Assembly (NCBI GenBank): GCA_033856195.1
Contig: JAWVFL010000045.1
Coordinates: 15,809-79,808 of the forward strand
DNA length: 64,000 nt
Origin: VRUE01 sp033856195
Lineage (GTDB): Bacteria > Actinomycetota > Thermoleophilia > Solirubrobacterales > 70-9
Reading direction: 5' to 3'
The notes beneath the pieces were generated by a model. That model did not search any database, was not told the DNA's origin, and worked only from the letters and a program-made list of their open reading frames with translations. The translations under genes and the position numbers were made by a program. This document shows positions 1 through 8,029 of the stretch, one piece after another; the stretch's first letter is position 1; every line of letters begins with the position of its first letter.

Positions 1-1231
1 GGTTCGTCCCGGCGACGTTTGCAGAGGCGCAGACTTCATAGGTCCCCCAGGGAAGGCCGGGGTCGGCGAGCACCCCTTTTTCGGTCTCTTTTTCGACCGT
101 GGCGTAGATCCGTTCGAACGAACAGGTCCCGGTGATCTTGACTTTCGCGCCAACGATCGGCGTGCTTCCGGTTTTGACCGTGAGGTTGAGTGCCGGCACC
201 TGGACGCTCGGTACCGGAGGGGGGACCGCTGCCCCACGAGGGACGGTGATTGCGGTTACTGCAGCCGCCCCCGGGGCACCGGATTCGCTTTTCGGGTTCG
301 GGTTGTTGGAGGTGCAGGAACCCGCGTAGACGGCATACGGCGAGGTGAAGGGGAAGAGTTCTTTGGCTTCGACCGTCGGCGCGGGGATGCCGCCGACCGA
401 GCTGAACGACTTCGCCGTTTCCATGCCCTGGTTGAAGACCATGATCGAGTTTTGGCTCGATTCTTTGAATTCGGTTGTGCTGCCAACCCGATAGACGAAA
501 GGCGCCGTGAAAGAACCCGGCAGGTCATAGCGGAGTTCGACCGGCTGGGTGCCTTGTTCGCTCACGCCCACCGTCTTCTGGCTCGGTGGTTTGCCGTTTT
601 CGGCGACCAGCCCCGGGGCCGACGGGGTCATCGTGTAGTTCCCTTTCGGAATATCGCCGAAGATCGCACAGCCGGTTTCGTCGGTCGTCCTCACGGCTGT
701 CGTCGGACCCAACAACGATATTCCGACGCCGGAGAGGCCGCCGCCGGCGGCATTGAGCACCGAGACGATGATGGAACCGTTTTTCGGGTTGAGCGATCCG
801 GTAACCGGCGAGAAGACGCTGCGGATTACGCTCGGCTTGCGTCCTCCCATGCCGGGCCAGGTCACTTTCGAGGTGATCTGCACATAGTCGGCTTTGATGT
901 TTCCGCCGGTGCAGGAAACCCCGCCGGCGTTGTTGTTGACGAAGACCCCGCTCGATTCGATCGTGAACGTGGTGCCGTCGAGTTTCGGGTGGGTGGTTTG
1001 TTCCAGCCCGTCGAGGCTGGTCAACCTCATCGCCCGCAGCCGGGCTTGGTCTTCCTGGGCGACCGCGTAGCCCTTTGCGCCGTCGCGCTGCTCGCCGGCT
1101 GAGTGAGTCGTTGTCTGGAGGAGGGCGAGGGCGCCGCTGGCGACGATTGCGAGGACGAGCGCGCTAACCAGGACCTCGATCAGCACAAAGCCCCCTTCCG
1201 AGGGGCTTGAGCGCGCGGGCTTGATGGGCAT
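1..1231 (-). CDS. Type IV prepilin-like exported protein (3' end beyond window)
   Basis: Reading leftwards from an ATG at 1231 there are 410 uninterrupted codons that run off the window edge. The N-terminus is a prepilin (class III) leader: 15 residues ending in GG, then FVLIEV, so a PilD-type peptidase would cut G15/F16 and leave Glu at +5, the pilin assembly residue. One hydrophobic helix covers residues 16-40. Beyond it are two stretches resembling carboxypeptidase-regulatory or Ig-like beta domains, at about 152-210 and about 345-410. The protein would act outside the membrane as a minor pilin or pseudopilin. Lys codons are mostly AAA (about 13 AAA to 6 AAG) and Glu mostly GAA, unlike the housekeeping genes here. 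No pilus assembly genes are in view, so the pilus role is inferred from the leader alone. Confidence 0.8.
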   Translation of the reverse strand, partial: MPIKPARSSPSEGGFVLIEVLVSALVLAIVASGALALLQTTTHSAGEQRDGAKGYAVAQEDQARLRAMRLTSLDGLEQTTHPKLDGTTFTIESSGVFVNNNAGGVSCTGGNIKADYVQITSKVTWPGMGGRKPSVIRSVFSPVTGSLNPKNGSIIVSVLNAAGGGLSGVGISLLGPTTAVRTTDETGCAIFGDIPKGNYTMTPSAPGLVAENGKPPSQKTVGVSEQGTQPVELRYDLPGSFTAPFVYRVGSTTEFKESSQNSIMVFNQGMETAKSFSSVGGIPAPTVEAKELFPFTSPYAVYAGSCTSNNPNPKSESGAPGAAAVTAITVPRGAAVPPPVPSVQVPALNLTVKTGSTPIVGAKVKITGTCSFERIYATVEKETEKGVLADPGLPWGTYEVCASANVAGTN

Positions 1232-1311
1232 AGCCCTCCATCGGAGGTCGGGCCTTGCGCCTTTAGCTATTCAGTGCGGCAAATGCCCATCGGATCTGGC
1301 ATCCGTCAAAA

Positions 1312-1349
1312 CTTCAGTAAGTGAAGCTATGTCGCTACACTTGCTGAAG
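1312..1349. promoter_or_regulatory. 38-bp interrupted palindrome, likely HxlR operator
   Basis: The two 12-base arms at 1312-1323 and 1338-1349 match at 11 of 12 positions (CTTCAGTAAGTG / CACTTGCTGAAG). Pairing continues inwards (AGC / GCT) around a 6-base centre. It lies 36 bp before the HxlR gene and between it and the divergent prepilin gene, so it could control one or both. HxlR regulators bind such dyads as dimers. Confidence 0.6.
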
Positions 1350-1384
1350 CGAGGCCCTTAGGCACGTTTCGCCTCGTTTCGCCT

Positions 1385-1732
1385 ATGAGCGCTGCAAGCA
1401 ACTCCCAATGTCCTGTCTGCCGCACGGCCCAAGTGGTCTGTGGCAAGTGGACCCTCCTCGTCATCCGCGACCTGGCCGAAGGGTCTAGTCGTTTTTGCGA
1501 GCTGGAGCGCTCGCTTGAGGGAATCAGCCCGCGCACGCTCTCCTTGCGCCTGCGGGCGTTGGAAGAGGAGGGGATCGTCGAGCGCCAGACCTTCCCCGAG
1601 GTCCCGCCGCGGGTCGAGTACGCGCTGACCGAGAAGGGCGAGGCGCTGGTTCCCCTGGTCGAGGACATGCGCCGCTACGGCACCCGCTGGCTCTTCGAAG
1701 ACGCCGCCGAGCCGGCAGCCGCAGTCGTCTAG
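1385..1732 (+). CDS. HxlR-family winged-helix transcriptional regulator
   Basis: A 115-residue protein, the usual length for one HxlR domain. It opens with a conserved Cys region (CPVCRTAQVVCGKW), followed by the family core: WTLLVIRDL, a recognition region ISPRTLSLRLRALEEEGIV, and a wing leading to YALTEKGEAL. HxlR proteins are dimeric DNA-binding repressors or activators, often sensing aldehydes, quinones or redox state. The Cys near the N-terminus (residues 9, 12 and 19) are candidates for sensing. The large palindrome just upstream suggests autoregulation or control of the divergent prepilin gene. A hairpin follows the stop codon, so the gene is probably monocistronic. The family is clear; the signal is unknown. 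Confidence 0.9.
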   Translation: MSAASNSQCPVCRTAQVVCGKWTLLVIRDLAEGSSRFCELERSLEGISPRTLSLRLRALEEEGIVERQTFPEVPPRVEYALTEKGEALVPLVEDMRRYGTRWLFEDAAEPAAAVV

Positions 1733-1751
1733 CGCCGACTGTCTTTGCAAG

Positions 1752-1786
1752 CGTCCGTGCAGGCGCAGGAGCGCCAGGCACGGACG
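1752..1786. terminator. Nested hairpin after the HxlR gene
   Basis: CGTCCGTGC (1752-1760) pairs perfectly with GCACGGACG (1778-1786), and inside it GGCGC (1762-1766) pairs with GCGCC (1771-1775). There is no T-tract. It sits between the HxlR stop at 1732 and the next start at 1800. Confidence 0.55.
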
Positions 1787-1799
1787 GGAAGCGAGGGGC

Positions 1800-3401
1800 G
1801 TGCGCGATCGCCTGCTCACCGAATCGCTGACCCGCCTTGCCTCCGAGGCGGCGATCAAGCTCAGCTCGCTCGTCGCCGGCGGGGACCAGATCCCGTTTGA
1901 CGTCGACACCGACAATGGCGATGACTCGCTCTTTTACAGCTACCGGCCGCTGACCTCCGTCTACGTGCGCGAACGCGAGGCCGAGCTGCATGGACTGGAT
2001 GCCTTCGGCCCGGCCCGCGACGCGGTCGCCACCGCCGGCATCGCCGCCGCCTACCTCGAAGCCCGTGGAGAGCAGGTCCCGGGTGAGCCCGGTGAACGGG
2101 CCGCACAGATGCTCACGGTCTTCCTCGCCTCCCTCTGGGACGGCTGCACCGAACTCTCGCTCGACCACGAGCGCCTGAAAAACGCGCTTGCCGTGCTCGA
2201 TGCCGAGACGCGCAGCGCCGAGGAGGCCGACGTGCTGATCGCGCCGCTGGTCGGCCTGCGCATGCCGCTGCCGCGCCTGCAGCTTCCGCACGGCGTCCAG
2301 ATCGTCCGCGCCGACGCGATCGAGGCACCGATCGAGGCGATGCGCAGCGAGGGCATGGGCCGCGTCGCCTGGCAGCCGCAGTTCCTCGCCCTTGCCGAGC
2401 AGGGCGACGGTCCCGACAGCGCCGATTCTGCCCTGCACCAGCTAGGTGAGCTGGTCAGCGTCATGCACCTCTTCAAGTCCGGCAGCATCGGCCTCGGCCC
2501 CTATGCCTTCGCCCCCACCGGTGAGGAGCGTTGGGCGCGGCTCGCCACGGGCGCGCCTTCGACCCGACCCGGGTCGTATGAGCTGAGCGAGGAGGAGGCG
2601 ATCCGCCTGGCCGAGTTCGCGGCGACGCTGGAGGCCCGCCCCGATCCCGATGGCGCTCTGGCCTGGGCCGTCGGCCGCTTCGAGATGGGCTGCGGCCGCG
2701 AGTCCGCGCTCGCGGGCCTCAGCGATCATCTGCTGGCACTGCGCGCGGTGCTCGATGGCCACGGCCCCGTCGGCGCCTCGCTGCCGATGCGCGCCTCGGC
2801 GCTGATCGCCGACGAGAGCGTCGACCGGATCGAGTCACGCGAGCGGATCGAGAGCGCCCTCGAGCTGGAGCGCTCGCTGATGAACGGAACACCTTCCTTG
2901 CCGGGGCTCGCGATGGCTGGCTGGATCGAGGAAGGCGTGCGCCGCATCCTGCGCGACGCCGCCCTCGGTGAGCTCAGCACCGACCTCAACACAGCCGCCG
3001 ACGAGACCCTGATCGCCACCGGCCTCGGCGCCGGCGACACCGAGATCGCGGTCTCCGAGGAGATCGCGGCACCAGAGGAGATCGTCGTTTCGCGGGAGAC
3101 CCCGATCGTCGATGAAGCCCCGATAGCCGACCTACGGCCGCCCGAGGAGGAGCACCACATGGACAAAGAGACCCGCATCCTCGAGCCGATTCCGGACGAG
3201 GGAGAGATTCGCATCACCGCCACGCCTTGGCTGGATGAGGTCGAGGCCCCGGACAGCACCCTCGACTTCCCCGCGATCGAGGGCGACGTCCAGCATCGCG
3301 AGCGGATCGACACGCCCCGCGTGCGCCACCTCTTCCCGGTGCCCGAGGACGCGGACTGGGAGGTCCGCGAGCTCAAGTACGACCACTACCGCGCCAGTTA
3401 G
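1800..3401 (+). CDS. Conserved-looking hypothetical protein, 533 aa
   Basis: I do not recognise this protein. It reads from a GTG at 1800 and keeps strong high-GC codon bias throughout, so it is a real gene. It is soluble-looking, Ala/Glu/Leu rich and largely helical, with no signal peptide or membrane segment. Residues 1-400 look like one or two helical domains. Residues 400-480 are an acidic low-complexity linker with repeated EEI and PI units. The last 40 residues (ending in a W-E-V-R-E-L-K-Y-D-H-Y pattern) look like a short conserved tail that could bind a partner. Its end overlaps the convergent ATPase gene by 4 bp (TAG / TTA). No function is proposed. Confidence 0.8.
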   Translation: MRDRLLTESLTRLASEAAIKLSSLVAGGDQIPFDVDTDNGDDSLFYSYRPLTSVYVREREAELHGLDAFGPARDAVATAGIAAAYLEARGEQVPGEPGERAAQMLTVFLASLWDGCTELSLDHERLKNALAVLDAETRSAEEADVLIAPLVGLRMPLPRLQLPHGVQIVRADAIEAPIEAMRSEGMGRVAWQPQFLALAEQGDGPDSADSALHQLGELVSVMHLFKSGSIGLGPYAFAPTGEERWARLATGAPSTRPGSYELSEEEAIRLAEFAATLEARPDPDGALAWAVGRFEMGCGRESALAGLSDHLLALRAVLDGHGPVGASLPMRASALIADESVDRIESRERIESALELERSLMNGTPSLPGLAMAGWIEEGVRRILRDAALGELSTDLNTAADETLIATGLGAGDTEIAVSEEIAAPEEIVVSRETPIVDEAPIADLRPPEEEHHMDKETRILEPIPDEGEIRITATPWLDEVEAPDSTLDFPAIEGDVQHRERIDTPRVRHLFPVPEDADWEVRELKYDHYRAS

Positions 3402-4549
3402 GCGCGGCCCGCGGCGATCTCGATCCGCTCCTCGCTGCTGGCGAACAGGTAGCGGTTGATCTCGGCCAGGCCGGCGAGATCGTGGACGTCCTCGTCCAGG
3501 TAGGGCACGCGGATCACGCCCTGGGCGCGTAGCTCGCGGGCGAGGCGCTCGATATTGCGTGTGTCGCGCTCGGCCAGCGCCTGGTAGTCGGCGTAGTTCG
3601 CGGTTACCCGTTTCGCCAGGTCCTCGTCGCCGAGCTTCTCGCCCAACTCCGTTTCGAGGTCCCCTCCGTTTCCGCGCAGCTGCTCGGCCGGGTAGTGGAC
3701 CTTGTTGACGATCACGCCACCGAAGGGCAGCTTTGCCTCGACCAGCTTGCGGTGGAAGTAGACGGCCTCGTCGACCGGCTCGCCCTGCGGGCCGCAGACG
3801 ACGAGGAAGCAGGTGTGGGGATCGGCGAGCAGGCTGTTGACCCGCTTGGCCCGTGCCTGGAAGCCGTCGACCATGCCGCTGAAGGCGTTGAAGAACTCGG
3901 CCAGGTCGGCGAGCAGGTCGAAACCGACGATGCGCTTGAAGACGGAGAGTGCCACCGAGGCCCCGCGCCCGGCGACCTTCGCGGCGAAGCCCGTCGGCTT
4001 CATGAAGACGCGCAGCGAGCGACCCTCGATGAACTGGGTGAGACGTTTCGGCGCGTCGAGGAAGTCGAGCGCGTTGCGGGTGGGTGGGGTGTCGAGCACC
4101 AACAGGTCGAACTGGCCTTCGCTGTGCAGCTCGAAGAGCTTCTCCATCGCCATGTACTCCTGCGAGCCGGCCAGGGCGCTGGAGATCTGCTGGTAGATGC
4201 GGTTGCCGAGCACCCGGTCGCGGGCCTCCTCGTCCGGTGCCTGGCGGGCGACGAGCTCGTCGAAGGTCGCCTTGGCGTCGAGCATCATCGCCCAGAGCTC
4301 GCCCCTGATCTCGAGGCCGTGCCGCTCGAAGAGGGCAGGATCCACCTGCGTGGCCTCGTTGCCGAGCTCCTTCAAGCCGAGCGAGTCGGCGAGCCGCTTC
4401 GCCGGGTCGATCGTCAGCACGCAGACCTTGAGGCCACGCGCCGCCATTCCCGCCGCGATCGCCGCCGAGGTGGTCGTCTTGCCGACACCGCCCGAGCCGG
4501 CGCAGATGCAGATGTCCTTGCCGTCGAGGATCTCTCCGACAGCGGGCAT
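3398..4549 (-). CDS. ArsA/Get3-like ATPase, BagB-type partner
   Basis: A 383-residue SIMIBI-class ATPase. The P-loop near residue 18 reads AGSGGVGKTT, switch I has the DPAKRL motif (LTIDPAKRLADSLG), and switch II is LVLDTPPTRNALDFLDAP, all typical of ArsA/Get3 proteins. The signature Lys of the deviant Walker A (KGGVGKT) is Ser here. The gene overlaps the end of its upstream neighbour (TGATG), so the two are co-translated. A pair of unequal ArsA-like ATPases, one KGG and one SGG, is what I recall for Rv3679/Rv3680 (BagA/BagB) of Mycobacterium tuberculosis, which work as a complex linked to envelope functions. No arsenic genes are nearby, so arsenite export is unlikely. Confidence 0.85.
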   Translation of the reverse strand: MPAVGEILDGKDICICAGSGGVGKTTTSAAIAAGMAARGLKVCVLTIDPAKRLADSLGLKELGNEATQVDPALFERHGLEIRGELWAMMLDAKATFDELVARQAPDEEARDRVLGNRIYQQISSALAGSQEYMAMEKLFELHSEGQFDLLVLDTPPTRNALDFLDAPKRLTQFIEGRSLRVFMKPTGFAAKVAGRGASVALSVFKRIVGFDLLADLAEFFNAFSGMVDGFQARAKRVNSLLADPHTCFLVVCGPQGEPVDEAVYFHRKLVEAKLPFGGVIVNKVHYPAEQLRGNGGDLETELGEKLGDEDLAKRVTANYADYQALAERDTRNIERLARELRAQGVIRVPYLDEDVHDLAGLAEINRYLFASSEERIEIAAGRA

Positions 4550-5535
4550 CAGCTCAGCCTCCTCGAGAGCTGCCGGGCTCCCTCGACGCCGAGCTCTGGC
4601 TCGAAGAGGAAGGGCAAGGTCTTGACCGGGGCCTTCACCCGGCGGCGCAGGCGGGCCAGCTGGGCGCGCTGGGAGCGGGCCCGATTGTGCTCGGAGAGCC
4701 CGGCTCGGGCCGCCGCTCGCACGGCACCGTTCTCGCCCGTCGCGAGCTCCGCGAGTCGCTCGCCCTCCTCGTTGGAGAAGCGCTCGGGGTAGAGCCCGTT
4801 CATGTAGATGCGGTCGACGGCGACGCCGACGTCGTCACGCAGGTCCTGCTCGAGTGCGGCCGACTCGTTGACCGGCATCTCCTCGGGCAGGGCGACGATC
4901 GCCACACCGGTGTGCTCGCGATCGGTGATCAGGCGGTCGAGCTGCTGGGCCTGCGAGTGGATCGGCCCAACCCGGGCGATTGCGGCGAAGGTGCGCGGCG
5001 TCTGCAGGAAGCCGATGCCGTGACCGGTGGCGGGAGCGTCGACGATCACCAGGTCGTACTTGCGGCCGCTCTTGACCTTGCGGTCGAGCTGGGCCAGCTC
5101 CCAGATCTTGCCGATCGTGACCAGCTCTTTGAGGCCCGGCGTGGCGGCGGCGAGATAGTTGAAGATGCGGCTGCGGAAGAGCATGTCGCGCATCGCCCGC
5201 ACCTTGAGCTGGAGCAGCACGTACTCGCGCATCGACTCGTCGGGGTCGATCGAGATCGACCAGAGGTTCTCCTCCATCTCGACCTCGTGGAAGCCCACCT
5301 CGGTGTGCTCGAACATCCGCGAGGCGTTCTCCTGGGAGGAGACCTCGCAGACGATCGTCCGCTTGCCTTCGGCGGCGGCGCGCAGGCCAAGCCCCACGGC
5401 GACCGTGGTCTTGCCGACGCCGCCCTTGCCGGTGACGAAGACCAGTCGCTTGTCGAGGAGATCGTTTACCGGGTGATTCCTAGCAATTTCTGGGGCCAGC
5501 AGGAAAAGCGAGTAGCCATGCGAATACCCGCGCAA
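4549..5535 (-). CDS. ArsA/Get3-like ATPase, BagA-type partner
   Basis: A 328-codon reading frame with an intact deviant Walker A (TGKGGVGKTT, about residues 34-43) and the switch II motif DLVIVDAPATGHGIGFL. It is the first gene of a two-gene operon with the preceding entry. The start is uncertain: the farthest upstream start is a TTG at 5535 that shares its first base with the divergent parA ATG. No ATG lies between it and the P-loop, and conserved sequence only begins near residue 24, so a CTG or ATT nearer the P-loop is possible. The protein should bind ATP with its own signature Lys and may pair with the Ser-variant protein downstream. A role in envelope or tail-anchored-like protein handling is inference. 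Confidence 0.82.
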   Translation of the reverse strand: MRGYSHGYSLFLLAPEIARNHPVNDLLDKRLVFVTGKGGVGKTTVAVGLGLRAAAEGKRTIVCEVSSQENASRMFEHTEVGFHEVEMEENLWSISIDPDESMREYVLLQLKVRAMRDMLFRSRIFNYLAAATPGLKELVTIGKIWELAQLDRKVKSGRKYDLVIVDAPATGHGIGFLQTPRTFAAIARVGPIHSQAQQLDRLITDREHTGVAIVALPEEMPVNESAALEQDLRDDVGVAVDRIYMNGLYPERFSNEEGERLAELATGENGAVRAAARAGLSEHNRARSQRAQLARLRRRVKAPVKTLPFLFEPELGVEGARQLSRRLS

Positions 5536-6587
5536 TGGGATTCCTTAGCCGCAAGAACAAGTTCGCGCCCGCGCCTGCCGTGGACGAGCCGCATCCAATC
5601 GTCGAAGAGTTGCAGCAGATGGAGGAAATGGTGCCCGAGTCGAAGCCGGAGTCACCTGTGGTCGATCGGCAGCCCGAGTCCGCGCCTGAGCCGACTCCTG
5701 AGCCTGCACCTGAGCCGGTGGTAGTCGCGGAGGCCGATGAGCCGGAGCGATTCATGCCGCGGGACCTGCTGGCGCCTAGCAGGCATGAGGTCGTGGTGGA
5801 GAAGGCTGAGCCGGAGGCACCGGTTAAGCATGCGGAGATCATCGCTTTCGCCAATCAGAAGGGTGGAGTGGCCAAGACCACGACCACGCTGAATCTTGCT
5901 GTCGCCTTTGCTGAGTCGGGTCACAGGGTGCTTTGCGTGGACCTGGATCCGCAGGGGAACCTGACCATGAGCCAGGGGATCGATCCGGACAAGGTGGAGA
6001 AGAGCCTTTACGACGTGCTGGTGCACGACATGCCGATCGCGGAGATCATCCAGCACCGCGAGATCGACATCGCCGTCGCCTCGATCGACCTGGCCGGCGC
6101 AGAGATCGCGATGAGCACCAAGATCGGTCGCGAGCGCTCGCTGGAGAAGGCGCTGAAGGAAGTCTCCGGCGACTACGACTTCGTTTGCATAGACACACCG
6201 CCGAGCCTCGGACTGTTGACGATCAACGCGCTCACTGCCGCCAACAAGGTGATCGTCCCGGTTCAGTGCGAGTATTTGTCGATGCGCGGACTGGTCCAGC
6301 TCCAGAACACGCTGAAGATGATCCAGGAGAACCTCAACCCGGACGTCAAGATCGAGGGCATCCTGCCGACCATGCTCGACACTCGCACCGTCCACGCCAA
6401 GGAGGCGGTGGAGATCCTCGAGGAGAACTTCGGCGAGCTGGTCTTCAAGTCGCGCATCCGCAAGGCGATCAAGTTCGCCGAGGCCCCGGTCAAGGGCGCC
6501 AGCGTGCTCAAGTACGATCCGCAGAGCAACGCCGCGGGGTACTACCGTGATCTGGCGAAGGAGGTTCTGGAGCATGAGTCGGCGTAA
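5535..6587 (+). CDS. parA: ParA-family ATPase with long acidic N-terminal tail
   Basis: A 350-residue ParA/MinD-type ATPase. The first ~95 residues are a Pro/Glu-rich disordered tail with PEPTPEPAPEP-like repeats. The ATPase begins at about residue 97, with the deviant Walker A FANQKGGVAKTTTTLNLA, Walker A' DLDPQGNLT, and the switch FVCIDTPPSLGLLT. ParA proteins polymerise on the nucleoid and, with ParB/parS, move chromosomes; others (PldP, Soj-like) position division or cargo. There is no parB next to it and the following gene is ftsZ, overlapping by 14 nt, which suggests a division-positioning rather than a pure segregation role. Its ATG shares a base with the divergent ATPase gene start. 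Confidence 0.9.
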   Translation: MGFLSRKNKFAPAPAVDEPHPIVEELQQMEEMVPESKPESPVVDRQPESAPEPTPEPAPEPVVVAEADEPERFMPRDLLAPSRHEVVVEKAEPEAPVKHAEIIAFANQKGGVAKTTTTLNLAVAFAESGHRVLCVDLDPQGNLTMSQGIDPDKVEKSLYDVLVHDMPIAEIIQHREIDIAVASIDLAGAEIAMSTKIGRERSLEKALKEVSGDYDFVCIDTPPSLGLLTINALTAANKVIVPVQCEYLSMRGLVQLQNTLKMIQENLNPDVKIEGILPTMLDTRTVHAKEAVEILEENFGELVFKSRIRKAIKFAEAPVKGASVLKYDPQSNAAGYYRDLAKEVLEHESA

Positions 6588-7974
6588 GCGGGCGAGTATG
6601 CGCGAGGGGCCACTTTCGGATCTCTTCAGGTCAACGGCTGACGACGAGAATTCAAAGGGCTCGGCCACGGGTCCCGCCGCGGAGCCGGAGGGGCCTGCGG
6701 GCGGGGCCTCCGTTCTCGGCCCCACCGACTCCACGTCACCCGTGGGTGAGACGCCTGACTCCGAGGGCCAGAGGTCCGAAGAGCACAGCCATGAGGAGAC
6801 TCCGCCTGAGCGACTCAAGCGTGTGTTCTCCGAGGAGCCGCAGCATGGCCGCCGGGAGATTGAGCAGATCGTCGAGTCGCCTCGGTACGGGCGGGAGGAG
6901 CCTGAGTACGAGCCGCCGGGGAGTGGGGAGCCGCATCAGCCTGTGATTCGGGTTGTGGGTGTTGGCGGCGGCGGTGTGAACGCGGTCAACCGCATGGTCG
7001 AGGCGCGGATTCCGGGTGTCGAGTTCATGGCGGTCAACACAGATCTTCAGTCGCTGCAGCTCTGCATGGCCGACGTCACGGTTCACATCGGCGACGAGGC
7101 GACGCGCGGGCTTGGCGCCGGCGCCGATCCCGAGCTCGGCCACCGCTCCGCTTTCGAGGAACAGGACAAGATCAAGCGCCTGCTCAAGGGCTCCGACATG
7201 GTCTTCGTCGCCGCCGGCGCCGGTGGCGGCACGGGTACCGGCGCCGCTCCGGTGATCGCCCGCCTCGCCCGCGAGGTCGGCGCGCTCACGGTCGGAATCG
7301 TCACCAAGCCGTTCAGCTTCGAGGGCAGCCGCCGCGGCAACCAGGCCAACAAGGGCATCGACGAACTCGCCGCCGAGGTCGACACGCTGATCGTCGTCCC
7401 CAACGATCGCCTGCTCGAGGTGCTCGACGAGCAGACCTCGATGGTGGAGGCCTTCCAGGTCGCCGACGACGTGCTGCGCCAAGGCGTGCAGGGCGTCTCC
7501 GACCTGGTCACGCTCCCGGCTGTGATCAACCTCGACTTCGCCGACGTGCGCACCATCATGTCGGAGGCGGGCCGGGCGCTGCTCGGCATCGGCATGGGCC
7601 ACGGCAACGACCGGGCCGTGCTGGCGGCCGAAAAAGCGATTTCTTCGCCCCTGCTGGAGACCTCGATGGAGGGCGCTCGGGCGATCCTGCTCTCGATCAC
7701 CGGCGGCGCCGACCTCTCGCTGGTCGAGGTGAGCGAGGCGGCCAAGCTGGTCGGCGAAGCGGCTCATCCCGATGCCAACATCATCTTCGGCGCCAACGTC
7801 GACGAGGAGCTCAAGGACCAGGTCTGGGTGACGGTCGTCGCTACCCGCTTCGATGGCCGTCCGGCCCCGCAGCGGCGGGTCGCGGAGCCGACCATCCGGC
7901 GCACCAAAGAGGCGCCACGCGGCCGACGCTCCGGCGAGCTCGGCATCGACGTCCCAGAGTTCCTGCCCGGGTAG
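6574..7974 (+). CDS. ftsZ: Cell division GTPase FtsZ with ~120-residue N-terminal extension
   Basis: The start is set by AAGGAGG about 9 nt before the ATG at 6574, inside the end of parA. Residues 1-120 are charged and disordered-looking, which is unusual because FtsZ normally begins close to its GTPase core. The core then has VVGVGGGGVNAVNRM, the tubulin signature GGGTGTGAAP, the KPFSFEG loop and the T7 catalytic loop NLDFADVR. The C-terminus ends in DVPEFLPG, a normal FtsZ tail peptide for FtsA/SepF-type partners. FtsZ forms the Z-ring at mid-cell. The gene is not in a mur/fts (dcw) cluster but coupled to parA, so the two are probably made together. Confidence 0.93.
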   Translation: MSRRKRASMREGPLSDLFRSTADDENSKGSATGPAAEPEGPAGGASVLGPTDSTSPVGETPDSEGQRSEEHSHEETPPERLKRVFSEEPQHGRREIEQIVESPRYGREEPEYEPPGSGEPHQPVIRVVGVGGGGVNAVNRMVEARIPGVEFMAVNTDLQSLQLCMADVTVHIGDEATRGLGAGADPELGHRSAFEEQDKIKRLLKGSDMVFVAAGAGGGTGTGAAPVIARLAREVGALTVGIVTKPFSFEGSRRGNQANKGIDELAAEVDTLIVVPNDRLLEVLDEQTSMVEAFQVADDVLRQGVQGVSDLVTLPAVINLDFADVRTIMSEAGRALLGIGMGHGNDRAVLAAEKAISSPLLETSMEGARAILLSITGGADLSLVEVSEAAKLVGEAAHPDANIIFGANVDEELKDQVWVTVVATRFDGRPAPQRRVAEPTIRRTKEAPRGRRSGELGIDVPEFLPG

Positions 7975-8029
7975 CCGGCTCGCCCTTGAGCGCGGCGATT
8001 GGCACGGTGACTCCCGGGGGTTCCAATCC

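Noticed and set aside
452..1102. A 216-codon plus-strand open frame
   Set aside because: It is antisense to the prepilin-like gene, which has a clear leader peptide and consistent codons.
7853..8029. Upstream start for the gamma-glutamyltransferase inside ftsZ
   Set aside because: The extra residues are Arg/Ser-rich out-of-frame ftsZ sequence; homology begins near GTG 8030.
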